Positions 14,510 to 23,144 of a stretch of 64,000 bases of DNA are shown here, piece after piece. The stretch's first letter is position 1; each line of letters starts with the position of its first letter. A model generated the notes under the pieces. It was not told where the DNA came from, searched no databases, and saw only the letters and a program-made list of their open reading frames with translations. The translations under genes were made by a program, and so were the position numbers. This stretch comes from Chryseobacterium arachidis (GTDB lineage: Bacteria > Bacteroidota > Bacteroidia > Flavobacteriales > Weeksellaceae): NCBI RefSeq assembly GCF_900129245.1, contig NZ_FQUT01000009.1, forward strand, positions 121,219-185,218. Direction: 5' to 3'.

Positions 14510-16903
14510 ATGAAAAGAAGAATCAAACACGTTACAGTTCTTGGTTCAGGAATTATGGGAAGCGGTATTGCGGCGCACTTTGCCAATATTGGTGTAGAAG
14601 TTTCGCTCCTGGATATCGTTCCTTTTGAACTCACTGAAGCAGAACAGAAAAAAGGTTTGACCAAAGATGATAAAGCGGTAAGAAACAGAATCGCTTCGGA
14701 AAACTTTGAAAAACTGAAAAAAGCAAGTCCGGCTCTACTCTATTCTCCAAAATTCGCAGATAGAATTAAAGTTGGGAACTTCGACGATGATTTACCGAAA
14801 ATAAAAAATACAGACTGGATTATTGAAGTTGTGGTTGAAAGACTTGACATCAAAAAATCCGTTTACGAAAAAATTGAACAGTTCAGAAAACCGGGAACAT
14901 TGATTTCTTCAAACACATCAGGAATTCCTATTCACTTATTAACGGAAGGAAGAAGCGATGATTTCAAACATTATTTTGCAGGAACTCACTTTTTCAATCC
15001 TGTGAGATATCTTCCTCTTTTAGAGATTATTCCAACAAACGACACAAATCCGGAAATCATTGATTTCTATATGAATTACGGAGCGAAATTCTTAGGAAAA
15101 ACAACGGTTTTAGCAAAAGATACTCCTGCATTTATTGCCAACAGAATCGGAGTTTTTTCAATGATGGATTTGCTTCACAATGTTCAGAAATTAGGATTAA
15201 CGGTTTCTGAAGTTGATAAATTAACAGGTCCTGTAATTGGCCGTCCAAAATCTGCAACATTCAGAACTGCGGATGTTGTTGGTCTGGATACATTGGTGAT
15301 GGTGGCAAACGGCGTTCGTCAAAGCGGTGCCGAAGCTAATGATTTCAATGATGTTTTTGCACTTCCTGATTATATCCAAAAAATGGTTGATAATAAATGG
15401 CTAGGTTCAAAAACAGAACAAGGTTTCTACAAAAAAGTGAAAAATGCAGAAGGAAAATCTGAAATTCACGGTTTAAATCTTGATACTTTAGAATATGAAC
15501 TTCAAGGAAAATCTTCTTTCCCGACTTTAGAATTAACAAAAAATATTGACAAGCCAATTGATAGATTTAAAGTTTTAATTGGCGGAAAAGATAAAGCCGG
15601 AGAGCTTTACAGAAAATCTTTAGGAGCATTATTCGCTTACGTTTCACACAAAGTTCCTGAAATTTCTGACGAAGTTTATAAAATCGACGATGCCATGAGA
15701 GCAGGCTTCGGTTGGGAAAACGGTCCGTTTGAAATCTGGGATGCTGTTGGTGTTCAAAAAGGAATTGAATTGGCAACAGAAGCAGGTTATCAGGTTTCAG
15801 ACTGGGTAAAAAATGTAGAGACTTTCTATAAAGTTAATAATGAAGGACAAAGCATTTATGTTGATAAAAATTCTGGTGAATACAAAAAAATTCCCGGTCA
15901 GGATGCTTTCATTATTTTAGATAATATCAGAAAAAACAAAACGCTTTGGAGTAATTCAGGAGCTGCAATTGAAGATTTAGGTGACGGAATCATCAACTTT
16001 GAAATCCGTTCTAAGATGAACTCTTTAGGAGGAGAAGTTTTGGACGGATTGAACAGAGCTATTGATTTAGCTGAAAAAGAATACGACGGTTTAGTAATAG
16101 GAAATCAAGGTGCTAATTTCTCTGTGGGAGCGAATTTAGCGATGATTTTAATGATGGCGATCGAACAGGATTGGGATGATTTGAATATGGCAATTGCCTA
16201 TTTCCAAAAATCGATGATGAGAGTTCGCTATTCTTCAATTCCTGTCGTAGTTGCTCCTCACGGAATGACACTTGGTGGCGGTTGCGAAATGACGATGCAC
16301 GCCGACAGAGTTGTCGCAGCAGCAGAAACTTACATCGGATTGGTTGAAACCGGAGTTGGTGTAATTCCTGGTGGTGGTGGAACGAAAGAGTTGACTTTGA
16401 GAACGTCAAGAGAATTCCACAACGATGATGTGAAAAACAACAGACTTCGCGAAGCTTTCATGAATATCGCAATGGGTAAAGTGGCAACTTCTGCTTATGA
16501 AGCCTACGACATGGGAATCCTTGAAAAAGGAAAAGACATCGTTTCTGTAAGCAAAAACAGACAGATTGCAGAAGCTAAAAAAGTTGCAAAACTATTAGCT
16601 GAGCAAGGCTACACGCAACCAATCGAACAGAAAGTAAAAGTTTTGGGTAAAGATGCATTGGGAATGTTCTATGTAGGAACCGACCAAATGTTAACCGGAA
16701 ATTACATCTCTGAACACGACAAAAAAATTGCAGATAAATTGGCCAACGTGATGGTCGGCGGAAATCTTTCCGAACCTACAGTCGTTACGGAACAATATTT
16801 ATTGAATCTTGAAAGAGAGACATTCTTGCAACTTTGTGGTGAAAGAAAAACATTGGAGAGAATTCAGTACATGTTACAAAATGGAAAGCCTTTGAGAAAT
16901 TAA
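14510..16903 (+). CDS. fadN: 3-hydroxyacyl-CoA dehydrogenase/enoyl-CoA hydratase fusion
   Basis: A 797-residue bifunctional beta-oxidation enzyme. The NAD-binding dehydrogenase half comes first (GSGIMGSG at about residues 11-18; 'NTSGIPIHLL', 'HFFNPVRYLPLLEI', 'GRPKSATFRTADVVGLDT'). The crotonase half is C-terminal ('GANFSVGANLAMIL', 'HGMTLGGGCEMTMHADRVVAA', 'GVGVIPGGGGTKEL'). This domain order is that of Bacillus FadN rather than E. coli FadB. It hydrates enoyl-CoA and oxidises 3-hydroxyacyl-CoA. The ATG at 14510 gives MKRRIKHVTVLGSG; an earlier ATG adds 13 unconserved residues. fadA and fadE follow. Confidence 0.92.
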   Translation: MKRRIKHVTVLGSGIMGSGIAAHFANIGVEVSLLDIVPFELTEAEQKKGLTKDDKAVRNRIASENFEKLKKASPALLYSPKFADRIKVGNFDDDLPKIKNTDWIIEVVVERLDIKKSVYEKIEQFRKPGTLISSNTSGIPIHLLTEGRSDDFKHYFAGTHFFNPVRYLPLLEIIPTNDTNPEIIDFYMNYGAKFLGKTTVLAKDTPAFIANRIGVFSMMDLLHNVQKLGLTVSEVDKLTGPVIGRPKSATFRTADVVGLDTLVMVANGVRQSGAEANDFNDVFALPDYIQKMVDNKWLGSKTEQGFYKKVKNAEGKSEIHGLNLDTLEYELQGKSSFPTLELTKNIDKPIDRFKVLIGGKDKAGELYRKSLGALFAYVSHKVPEISDEVYKIDDAMRAGFGWENGPFEIWDAVGVQKGIELATEAGYQVSDWVKNVETFYKVNNEGQSIYVDKNSGEYKKIPGQDAFIILDNIRKNKTLWSNSGAAIEDLGDGIINFEIRSKMNSLGGEVLDGLNRAIDLAEKEYDGLVIGNQGANFSVGANLAMILMMAIEQDWDDLNMAIAYFQKSMMRVRYSSIPVVVAPHGMTLGGGCEMTMHADRVVAAAETYIGLVETGVGVIPGGGGTKELTLRTSREFHNDDVKNNRLREAFMNIAMGKVATSAYEAYDMGILEKGKDIVSVSKNRQIAEAKKVAKLLAEQGYTQPIEQKVKVLGKDALGMFYVGTDQMLTGNYISEHDKKIADKLANVMVGGNLSEPTVVTEQYLLNLERETFLQLCGERKTLERIQYMLQNGKPLRN

Positions 16904-16906
16904 TGG

Positions 16907-16980
16907 CGAGCTCCGTAGGAGCGAACTGTTAATAGCAGAATAATTTTAGAAAACATCGAGCCTCGTAGAGGCGACCTGTT
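16907..16980 (+). repeat. Two REP-like hairpins upstream of the Y1 transposase
   Basis: Two direct copies of a short hairpin: GAGCTCCGTAGGAGCG (stem GCTCC/GGAGC around GTA, about 16910-16922) followed by AACTGTTAA, and GAGCCTCGTAGAGGCG (stem GCCTC/GAGGC, 16960-16972) followed by ACCTGTTAA. They begin right after the fadN stop. Confidence 0.75.
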
Positions 16981-16987
16981 AATTTTT

Positions 16988-17452
16988 ATGGCAAATACAT
17001 ACACACAAATTTATATTCAAATTGTTTTCACTGTCAAAGGAAGACAAAATCTGATTTCAAAAGAAAACAGAGAAGAATTACATAGATTTATTACAGGTAT
17101 TATTTCTCATAGAAATCAAAAATTATTCGCAGTTTTTGCAATGCCGGATCATATACATATTCTTGTAAGTATGAGTCCAACAGTTTCAATTTCAGATTTA
17201 GTAAGAGATATTAAAGCAGGTTCATCAAAATTCATTAATGAAAAAGGATGGATGAATGGAAAATTTAATTGGCAGGAAGGATACGGAGCTTTTTCCTATT
17301 CTAAAAGCAGTTTAGATTCTGTTGTTAAATATATTTTAAATCAAGAAGAACATCATAAAAAGAAAACATTTCAAGAAGAATATTTGGATTTCATGGAAAA
17401 ATTTGAAATTGAGTATGATCCAAAATATTTATTTGAATGGATTGAAGATTAA
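16988..17452 (+). mobile_element. REP-associated Y1 transposase (IS200-like TnpA, RAYT)
   Basis: A 154-residue HUH single-strand transposase. The HUH motif is in MPDHIHIL (H55 and H57). The catalytic tyrosine is Y115 in 'VVKYILNQEEHH', with Q119 and the downstream histidines typical of Y1 enzymes. Length fits. It is flanked by two direct hairpins upstream and two inverted hairpins downstream, and its stop codon is part of the downstream repeat (TTAACAGGT). This is the layout of a RAYT, a transposase that handles REP sequences. It sits between fadN and fadA and is probably transcribed with them. Confidence 0.85.
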
Positions 17453-17520
17453 CAGGTCGCTCCTACGGGGCTCCACGCAACATTGCAAAACAAGCTATGA
17501 ACAGTATACCTCTACGAGGC
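17449..17520 (-). repeat. Two inverted REP-like hairpins downstream of the Y1 transposase
   Basis: TTAACAGGTCGCTCCTACGG (the start of one inverted copy, 17449-17468; stem GCTCC/GGGGC around TAC at 17459-17471) and CCTC-TAC-GAGG (17509-17519). They are reverse-orientation versions of the upstream pair, so the four hairpins bracket the transposase symmetrically. Confidence 0.75.
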
Positions 17521-17554
17521 AAAACTCTCAAAACAATTTAATTAAACAAAAAAT

Positions 17555-18733
17555 ATGAAAACAGCATATATAGTAAAGGGTTTCAGAACTGCCGTTGGAA
17601 AAGCTCCAAAAGGAAGTTTAAGATTTACAAGACCCGATGTAATGGCGGCAACCGTGATTGAAAAATTAATGGCTGAACTTCCGCAATTAGACAAAAACAG
17701 AATCGATGACCTTATCGTAGGAAATGCGATGCCCGAAGCTGAACAAGGCTTGAACGTGGCACGTTTGATTTCTTTGATGGGTCTAAATACAGACAAAGTT
17801 CCCGGAGTTACCGTAAACAGATACTGTGCCTCAGGAAGTGAGGCGATTGCGATTGCATCCGCAAAAATCCAGGCCGGAATGGCGGATTGTATTATTGCAG
17901 GAGGAACAGAATCAATGTCTTACATTCCGATGGGTGGTTACAAACCGGTTCCTGAAACGGATATTGCCAAAACAAACCCTGATTATTATTGGGGAATGGG
18001 CTATACAGCGGAAGAAGTTGCAAAACAATACAATATCACAAGAGAAGAACAGGATCAGTTTGCGTTTGAGTCTCACATGAAGGCTTTAAAAGCCAATCAG
18101 GAAGGAAAATTTGCCAACCAGATTGTTCCGATTCCTGTTGAATATAATTTCCTGGATGAAAACCAGAAAATGCAGACTAAAAAGTTTGACTTTTCAGTAG
18201 ATGAAGGCCCAAGAGCAGATACCTCTTTTGAAGGTTTGGCTAAATTAAGACCCGTTTTTGCAAATGGAGGAAGCGTAACTGCCGGAAACTCTTCTCAAAT
18301 GAGTGATGGAGCGGCTTTCGTGATGGTGATGAGCGAAGAGATGGTAAAGGAATTAGGATTAGAGCCTGAAGCAAGATTGGTTGCTTATGCAGCAGCAGGT
18401 CTTGAGCCAAGAATCATGGGAATGGGACCAATTTATGCAATTCCAAAAGCTTTAAAACAGGCAGGTTTAGAATTAAAAGATATTGAATTAATCGAGTTAA
18501 ACGAAGCGTTCGCATCGCAATCCGTTGCTATTAAAAAAGAACTAGATTTAAATCCTGATATTTTAAATGTAAATGGTGGTGCCATCGCTTTAGGTCACCC
18601 GCTTGGATGCACAGGAACAAAATTAACGGTTCAGCTTCTTGACGAAATGAGAAAACGCGGAAACCAATACGGAATGGTTTCTATGTGTGTGGGAACAGGA
18701 CAGGGAGCAGCTTCAATTTTTGAATTACTTTAA
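17555..18733 (+). CDS. fadA: Acetyl-CoA C-acyltransferase (thiolase)
   Basis: Cleaves 3-ketoacyl-CoA with CoA in the last step of beta-oxidation. The 392-residue protein has the acyl-binding Cys in 'VNRYCASGSEAI' (about C91), 'GGTESMSYIPMGG' near residue 112, 'NVNGGAIALGHPLGCTGTK' with the catalytic His near residue 348, and the second Cys in 'SMCVGTGQGAA' near residue 379. The order fadN-fadA-fadE matches the Bacillus fadNAE operon. No promoter motif is visible just upstream, so expression probably depends on read-through across the RAYT insert. Confidence 0.95.
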   Translation: MKTAYIVKGFRTAVGKAPKGSLRFTRPDVMAATVIEKLMAELPQLDKNRIDDLIVGNAMPEAEQGLNVARLISLMGLNTDKVPGVTVNRYCASGSEAIAIASAKIQAGMADCIIAGGTESMSYIPMGGYKPVPETDIAKTNPDYYWGMGYTAEEVAKQYNITREEQDQFAFESHMKALKANQEGKFANQIVPIPVEYNFLDENQKMQTKKFDFSVDEGPRADTSFEGLAKLRPVFANGGSVTAGNSSQMSDGAAFVMVMSEEMVKELGLEPEARLVAYAAAGLEPRIMGMGPIYAIPKALKQAGLELKDIELIELNEAFASQSVAIKKELDLNPDILNVNGGAIALGHPLGCTGTKLTVQLLDEMRKRGNQYGMVSMCVGTGQGAASIFELL

Positions 18734-18756
18734 AATATAAAAAAATCAAATATTAA

Positions 18757-20535
18757 ATGGGAAATATTGTAAAAGGTGGAGAATTCTTAATTAAAGAAAT
18801 TCCTGCAAATGAAATTTTCAGTTTGGAAGAACTGAGTGAAGAACAAAAAATGCTTCGCGATTCTGCGAAAGAATTTATAGATAGAGAAGTAATTCCGCAT
18901 CATGATCGTTTTGAGAAGAAAGATTATGCATTAACAGAGCAAACAATGCGTCAACTTGGCGAAATGGGGCTTTTAGGAATTACAGTTCCTGAAGAATACG
19001 GAGGTCTAGGAATGGGATTCGTGAGCACAATGTTGGCTTGTGATTATGTTTCTGGAGGAAACGGTTCATTAGCAACGGCTTATGGAGCGCATACAGGAAT
19101 CGGTACGCTTCCGACTCTACTTTACGGAAGTGAAGAATTAAAAAAGAAATACCTTCCGGATTTAGCGACAGGAACAAAATTCGGAGCATATTGTTTGACT
19201 GAGCCGGATGCAGGTTCTGATGCGAATTCAGGAAAAACAAGAGCAAGATTGTCAGAGGATGGAAAACATTATATCATCAACGGACAAAAAATGTGGATTT
19301 CCAATGCAGGTTTTGCAGATACTTTCACTTTGTTTGCGAAAATTGATGATGATAAAAACATCACAGGTTTTGTAATCAACCGTTCTGAATTAGAAAATCC
19401 TGAAAGTCTGACTTTCGGTGAGGAAGAGCACAAATTAGGTATCCGTTCATCTTCTACGCGTCAGGTTTTCTTTAATGATATGAAAGTTCCTGTTGAGAAT
19501 ATGCTGGGTGAAAGAAACAACGGTTTCAAAATCGCTTTGAATGCATTAAATGTTGGTAGAATTAAATTAGCTGCTGCAAACCTTGACGGACAAAGAAGAA
19601 TTTTAAATCACTCAATTCAATATTCAAACGAAAGAAAGCAGTTTGGAGTTTCTATTTCAACTTTCGGAGCAATCAGAAAGAAAATTGCTGAAATGTCAAC
19701 TGGGGTTTTCGTGAGTGAAGCAGGATCTTACCGTTTAGCAAAAAATGTTGAGGATAAAATTGCAGAATTAGTTGCAGGTGGAATGGATCATCAACAAGCT
19801 GAATTAAAAGGTGTTGAAGAGTTTGCTGTAGAAGCTTCAATTTTAAAAGTTTTCGTTTCAGATTTAACGCAGGTTACAGCCGATGAAGGAATCCAGATCT
19901 ATGGTGGAATGGGATTCTCAGAAGATACTCCGATGGAGTCTGCATGGAGAGATGCAAGAATCGGTAGAATTTATGAAGGAACCAACGAAATCAACAGACT
20001 TCTTGCGGTTGGAATGTTGATTAAGAGAGCAATGAAGGGAGAATTAGATTTACTTTCTCCTGCAATGGCGATTAGTAAAGAATTGATGGGAATTCCGTCA
20101 TTTGAAGTTCCGGACTATTCTGCATTTATGAGTGAAGAAAAAGCAATCATTGCAAATCTTAAGAAAGTTTTCTTAATGGTTTCAGGGGCTGCGCTTCAAA
20201 AATATATGATGGATATTGAAAAACAGCAACATTTATTGTTGAATGCTTCTGAAATTCTGAACCAAATCTATATGGCAGAATCTGCCGTACTGAGAGCAGA
20301 AAAACACTTCTCTGCGGATTCTGTGGAAGCTGCAATGGCGCAATTAAATCTTTATAAAGCTGTTGAGAAAATCATCGTAGCGGCAAAAGAAGGAATTGTC
20401 TCTTTTGCTGAAGGTGACGAACAGAGAATGATGCTTTCAGGATTGAGACGATTTACAAAATATACTAATCATCCGAATGTAGTAGCGTTGACAGAAAAAA
20501 TCGCGGCACATTTTATCGGAAAAGGAGCTTATTAG
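18757..20535 (+). CDS. fadE: Acyl-CoA dehydrogenase
   Basis: FAD enzyme that introduces the 2,3 double bond into acyl-CoA. The 592-residue protein is longer than classic 380-residue dehydrogenases and carries an extra C-terminal helical domain (about 440-592), as in B. subtilis FadE and VLCAD-like enzymes. Motifs include 'GAYCLTEPDAGSDANSGKTRA' near residue 147, 'INGQKMWISNAGFAD' near residue 172 and 'QIYGGMGFSEDTPMESAWRDARIGRIYEGTNEINR' near residue 383. It is the last gene of the operon and is followed by a terminator. Confidence 0.94.
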   Translation: MGNIVKGGEFLIKEIPANEIFSLEELSEEQKMLRDSAKEFIDREVIPHHDRFEKKDYALTEQTMRQLGEMGLLGITVPEEYGGLGMGFVSTMLACDYVSGGNGSLATAYGAHTGIGTLPTLLYGSEELKKKYLPDLATGTKFGAYCLTEPDAGSDANSGKTRARLSEDGKHYIINGQKMWISNAGFADTFTLFAKIDDDKNITGFVINRSELENPESLTFGEEEHKLGIRSSSTRQVFFNDMKVPVENMLGERNNGFKIALNALNVGRIKLAAANLDGQRRILNHSIQYSNERKQFGVSISTFGAIRKKIAEMSTGVFVSEAGSYRLAKNVEDKIAELVAGGMDHQQAELKGVEEFAVEASILKVFVSDLTQVTADEGIQIYGGMGFSEDTPMESAWRDARIGRIYEGTNEINRLLAVGMLIKRAMKGELDLLSPAMAISKELMGIPSFEVPDYSAFMSEEKAIIANLKKVFLMVSGAALQKYMMDIEKQQHLLLNASEILNQIYMAESAVLRAEKHFSADSVEAAMAQLNLYKAVEKIIVAAKEGIVSFAEGDEQRMMLSGLRRFTKYTNHPNVVALTEKIAAHFIGKGAY

Positions 20536-20562
20536 TCTTTTATATATAAATTTTGATTTCAA

Positions 20563-20592
20563 CAAAACGTCTCATTTTGAGGCGTTTTTTAT
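20563..20592 (+). terminator. Terminator of the fad operon
   Basis: Stem AAACGTCTCA/TGAGGCGTTT (20565-20574 with 20578-20587, one G-T pair) with a TTT loop, then a T-rich tail. Confidence 0.85.
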
Positions 20593-20622
20593 TATCTTTA
20601 AAATTATAAACAAATCCATTTA

Positions 20623-21198
20623 ATGAGATCAAAATTTTATATCCTTATAGCAATTCTTACATTTTGCATATCTTATTCTCAGATCAAAGATACTCTTGAT
20701 GATTGTAATGGCAGATTCAAAGACATTACAATGAGCAATCTAAAATCAGTATATGATTATAGAAATTTAGAACATTATAAAAGGAAATTTATAAGAACCG
20801 GAAGAGTTTTAGAGTGTGCCTATGATGAGTTTAAACGAGCAAGAGAAATGTCATGTCAAAATGCCAAATTAATAGAGAAAAAATACCCATTTATCTTAGA
20901 TGAAATAAAAAAAACAGCAAAAGATCATCCTAATTATTTAGATTTAAATATGTTCTGGATTGAAAAGAAAAATGATACTAAAGATGATGAAAACTTTAAT
21001 CTTAGTGCAGAAGATGAAAAAGTATTCGAAAAATGGAAGTCCCAAAAAAATCATTCTTACTTTTCAGCAGTAATTATTTCAAGCGTGATTGATGATCATA
21101 ATGAATATGTTCAGCTTACCATTACTTTTCCGAAAGAAGTAATAAAAAAGACCTTTAAATTGTCTTATAAATATGACTGGAGTTTTAAACAGCTTTAG
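20623..21198 (+). CDS. Hypothetical secreted protein
   Basis: A 191-residue protein with a Sec signal peptide (KFYILIAILTFCISYSQ, cleaved near residue 20) and a mixed charged mature domain containing two cysteines ('DDCNGRFKD' and 'LECAYDEF') plus 'MSCQNAKLIEKKYP'. I recognise no family. It is not linked to the fad operon, which ends in a terminator just upstream. Confidence 0.6.
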   Translation: MRSKFYILIAILTFCISYSQIKDTLDDCNGRFKDITMSNLKSVYDYRNLEHYKRKFIRTGRVLECAYDEFKRAREMSCQNAKLIEKKYPFILDEIKKTAKDHPNYLDLNMFWIEKKNDTKDDENFNLSAEDEKVFEKWKSQKNHSYFSAVIISSVIDDHNEYVQLTITFPKEVIKKTFKLSYKYDWSFKQL

Positions 21199-21236
21199 AT
21201 TAAATATTTTTACAATTTTTAAGAAAACATAGCAAA

Positions 21237-21533
21237 ATGAAAATATTACTATTTCCAATTCTATTAATTTCGGTTTCACTTTCCGCACAGGAAAAGCCTA
21301 AAAAGCAGTTAATTCCAAAAACAGATACCATTCTATATCCTAAGTTGAATCCTGTAAAAATACAGCAGCCCCAACAGGAAAACCAGACGAAAAATCTTTA
21401 CAAAATGCCTGTGGCAAAGCCAAAGGAAGGTACAAAATATTCCGGTCTTAATAAAAAGATCGAAGCGAAAGATTATAAAATGCTTAAGCCGGCTTCTCCT
21501 GAAAAGCCTAAAGATACTGTTAAAGCCAAGTAG
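21237..21533 (+). CDS. Small secreted Pro/Lys-rich hypothetical protein
   Basis: A 98-residue protein with a short signal peptide (KILLFPILLISVSLSAQ) and a low-complexity mature part rich in Lys, Pro and Gln, with repeated 'EKPK' words. It is likely disordered in the periplasm. It starts 38 bp after the preceding secreted protein in the same direction and may be cotranscribed. No family recognised. Confidence 0.55.
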   Translation: MKILLFPILLISVSLSAQEKPKKQLIPKTDTILYPKLNPVKIQQPQQENQTKNLYKMPVAKPKEGTKYSGLNKKIEAKDYKMLKPASPEKPKDTVKAK

Positions 21534-21597
21534 CTCAAGACAAGATTGCTTTTTAAAAAGACCAAAAATAATCGGCTGATAGGGTTGAAAAATAATT

Positions 21598-21766
21598 TGA
21601 ATATCCGTTATTTATCATACTTGGATTTTAACCAAGAATAGCATTAAAGATTTCACAAAGAACACAAGAGTTGTGAACTTTGTAGATAACCCTAGTGTAC
21701 GTTGTGGTAAAAATAATCATGATTACAGCACACAACATTCATTATAGCATATTGCGGACAATCAGA
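21598..21766 (+). repeat. Dispersed non-coding repeat, copy A
   Basis: About 170 bp, from TGAATATCCGTTATTTATCA to GACAATCAGAA. A second, clearly similar copy in the same orientation is at 52710-52882. Neither copy holds an open frame. Internal words 'CACAAAGAACACAAGAGTTGTGAACTTTGT' form an imperfect hairpin. Confidence 0.8.
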
Positions 21767-21783
21767 AAAAATAAAATTCCATT

Positions 21784-21812
21784 AAATGCTTCAAAATTTT
21801 GGAGCATTTTTT
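21784..21812 (+). terminator. Terminator-like hairpin upstream of the HD gene
   Basis: AAATGCT...AGCATTT with an inner CAAAATTTTG forms a long near-perfect stem followed by T-run (TTTTTATTTTTG). No gene ends just upstream, so it may end a transcript from the repeat A region. Confidence 0.5.
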
Positions 21813-21837
21813 ATTTTTGTACTCTACTTTACATAAA

Positions 21838-22284
21838 ATGACAAAAGACGAAATGCTCCACCGAGCAATAAAGATAGCTGATAAGGCGCATAAAGGACAA
21901 ACTGATAAATACCACGCTCCATACATTGCTCACGTTATGCGCGTTATGGAATACGGAAAAACAATGGACGAGAAAATCGTTGGTGTTTTACATGATGTGG
22001 TGGAAGATCACCCCCAGGATTTCAGTTTGGATTATTTAAGGGATCAGGGTTTTCCGGAATATATTATTTTCGCAGTAAGCTGCCTTACCAAGTTTGATCC
22101 GGATGAAGACTATGACGATTTCGTAAAAAGAACCGAGCGCTCTCCGCTTGCTGTTGCCGTAAAGCTTAATGATCTTCGTGATAATATGGATCTGAGAAGA
22201 GTAAACCGTGAGCTTACTCCAAAAGATATTAAGAGATTCAACAAGTATTTAAAGGCCTATCATTATTTGATTGATAAATATTAA
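21838..22284 (+). CDS. SpoT-like HD-domain hydrolase (small alarmone hydrolase-like)
   Basis: A 148-residue metal-dependent phosphohydrolase. The HD metal ligands are H32, H52-D53 ('GVLHDVVEDH') and D104 in 'VAVKLNDLRDNM'; ED at 56-57 matches the catalytic pair of SpoT/MESH1 hydrolases, and 'KLNDLRDNM' corresponds to their 'KLADRLHNM'. It lacks a synthetase or regulatory domain. A role in hydrolysing (p)ppGpp or a related nucleotide is inferred, not shown. The start at 21838 puts the promoter box TATTTTTG (21812-21819) 18 bp upstream; an earlier frame start would lie within the promoter. Confidence 0.75.
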   Translation: MTKDEMLHRAIKIADKAHKGQTDKYHAPYIAHVMRVMEYGKTMDEKIVGVLHDVVEDHPQDFSLDYLRDQGFPEYIIFAVSCLTKFDPDEDYDDFVKRTERSPLAVAVKLNDLRDNMDLRRVNRELTPKDIKRFNKYLKAYHYLIDKY

Positions 22285-22334
22285 AAATAAAACCTTCCTT
22301 GAATTCAGTTGAATTTGAGGAAGGTTTTATTTTT
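22284..22334. terminator. Bidirectional terminator
   Basis: A perfect 16-bp stem, 22284-22299 (AAAATAAAACCTTCCT) with 22318-22333, A-rich on the left and T-rich on the right. It sits between convergent genes (HD hydrolase and DUF2490) and works in both directions. Confidence 0.85.
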
Positions 22335-22353
22335 AATTAGTGAAGACAAAATC

Positions 22354-23070
22354 TTAATCGGCTCCCGGATAATCAAATGTTTTCACAGGATGATTGGTCC
22401 CGTCGATATTGATATTTAAAGCAACATACAGAAAATGAAAATTCTGGTTATTGGTTGCATTAAATTCTCTCTGCCAAAGATATCCTGCTGCAACTCCGAT
22501 GCTGTTATCGATCTGATAACCGCCTCCCGCATATACTCTGTTTCTTGCGAAAGTAGGTTTCATAGGGGTTACAAGGAAAATTTCGTCATATACGTTTGCG
22601 AAAACTGTTCCTTTTTTCACTTCTTTTGAATTCAATGGCACACTTACATTCAAACGGTAACGGTAGCGCATTCTTTCCGAACTTTTATCTGTCTGAGGTT
22701 CATAAAACCAGCTTTTTTCGGCACGTAAACGGTTTTCAAATTTTACGATTCCTTTTTTAATATCAATTACATCCTGCAGCCAGACTCTGAATTCTTCTTT
22801 GTTTATGGCATGTTCTTTATAGGTTGCATATCGTCCCAAACCGATAAAAGGCTTATGATTTTTGGTAAGATAATAACCCAATCCTCCTTTTATCTCATAA
22901 TAATCGGGATAAGTAAATTCATTAATACTTCTCATCTGACCTTCTGCGTAAAGAAAAAATTTCGGGTGAAACTTATACGTTACTGTCAATGCACTAAATC
23001 CGGAAATATGTTCCTGAGCTTTAATAAATGTAAGACTTAAAAATAAGCTAAGACTTAAGAAAAGTTTCAT
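22354..23070 (-). CDS. DUF2490 domain-containing protein
   Basis: A 238-residue predicted outer-membrane or surface beta-rich protein with a signal peptide (KLFLSLSLFLSLTFIKAQ). Motifs such as 'LYAEGQMRSINEF', 'FENRLRAEKSW', 'RMRYRYRLNVSVPL' and 'RNRVYAGGGYQID' are typical of DUF2490. Function unknown. The ATG at 23070 was chosen because it directly precedes the signal peptide and has a perfect -7 box (TACATTTG, 23086-23093) 15 bp upstream. It lies downstream of the TonB receptor on the same strand. Confidence 0.85.
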   Translation of the reverse strand: MKLFLSLSLFLSLTFIKAQEHISGFSALTVTYKFHPKFFLYAEGQMRSINEFTYPDYYEIKGGLGYYLTKNHKPFIGLGRYATYKEHAINKEEFRVWLQDVIDIKKGIVKFENRLRAEKSWFYEPQTDKSSERMRYRYRLNVSVPLNSKEVKKGTVFANVYDEIFLVTPMKPTFARNRVYAGGGYQIDNSIGVAAGYLWQREFNATNNQNFHFLYVALNINIDGTNHPVKTFDYPGAD

Positions 23071-23085
23071 CTGAAAAAATTTTTG

Positions 23086-23093
23086 CAAATGTA
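23086..23093 (-). promoter_or_regulatory. -7 element of the DUF2490 gene
   Basis: Read on the minus strand this is TACATTTG, an exact TAnnTTTG match, 15 bp before the start codon at 23070. Confidence 0.55.
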
Positions 23094-23144
23094 AACGAAT
23101 TAACAATTTCGTAATATTAACTTTACTTCATTCTCTGTTAACAT

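Noticed and set aside
16907..17520. CRISPR array
   Set aside because: Hairpin repeats are only four, two per side of a transposase, not regularly spaced with unique spacers.
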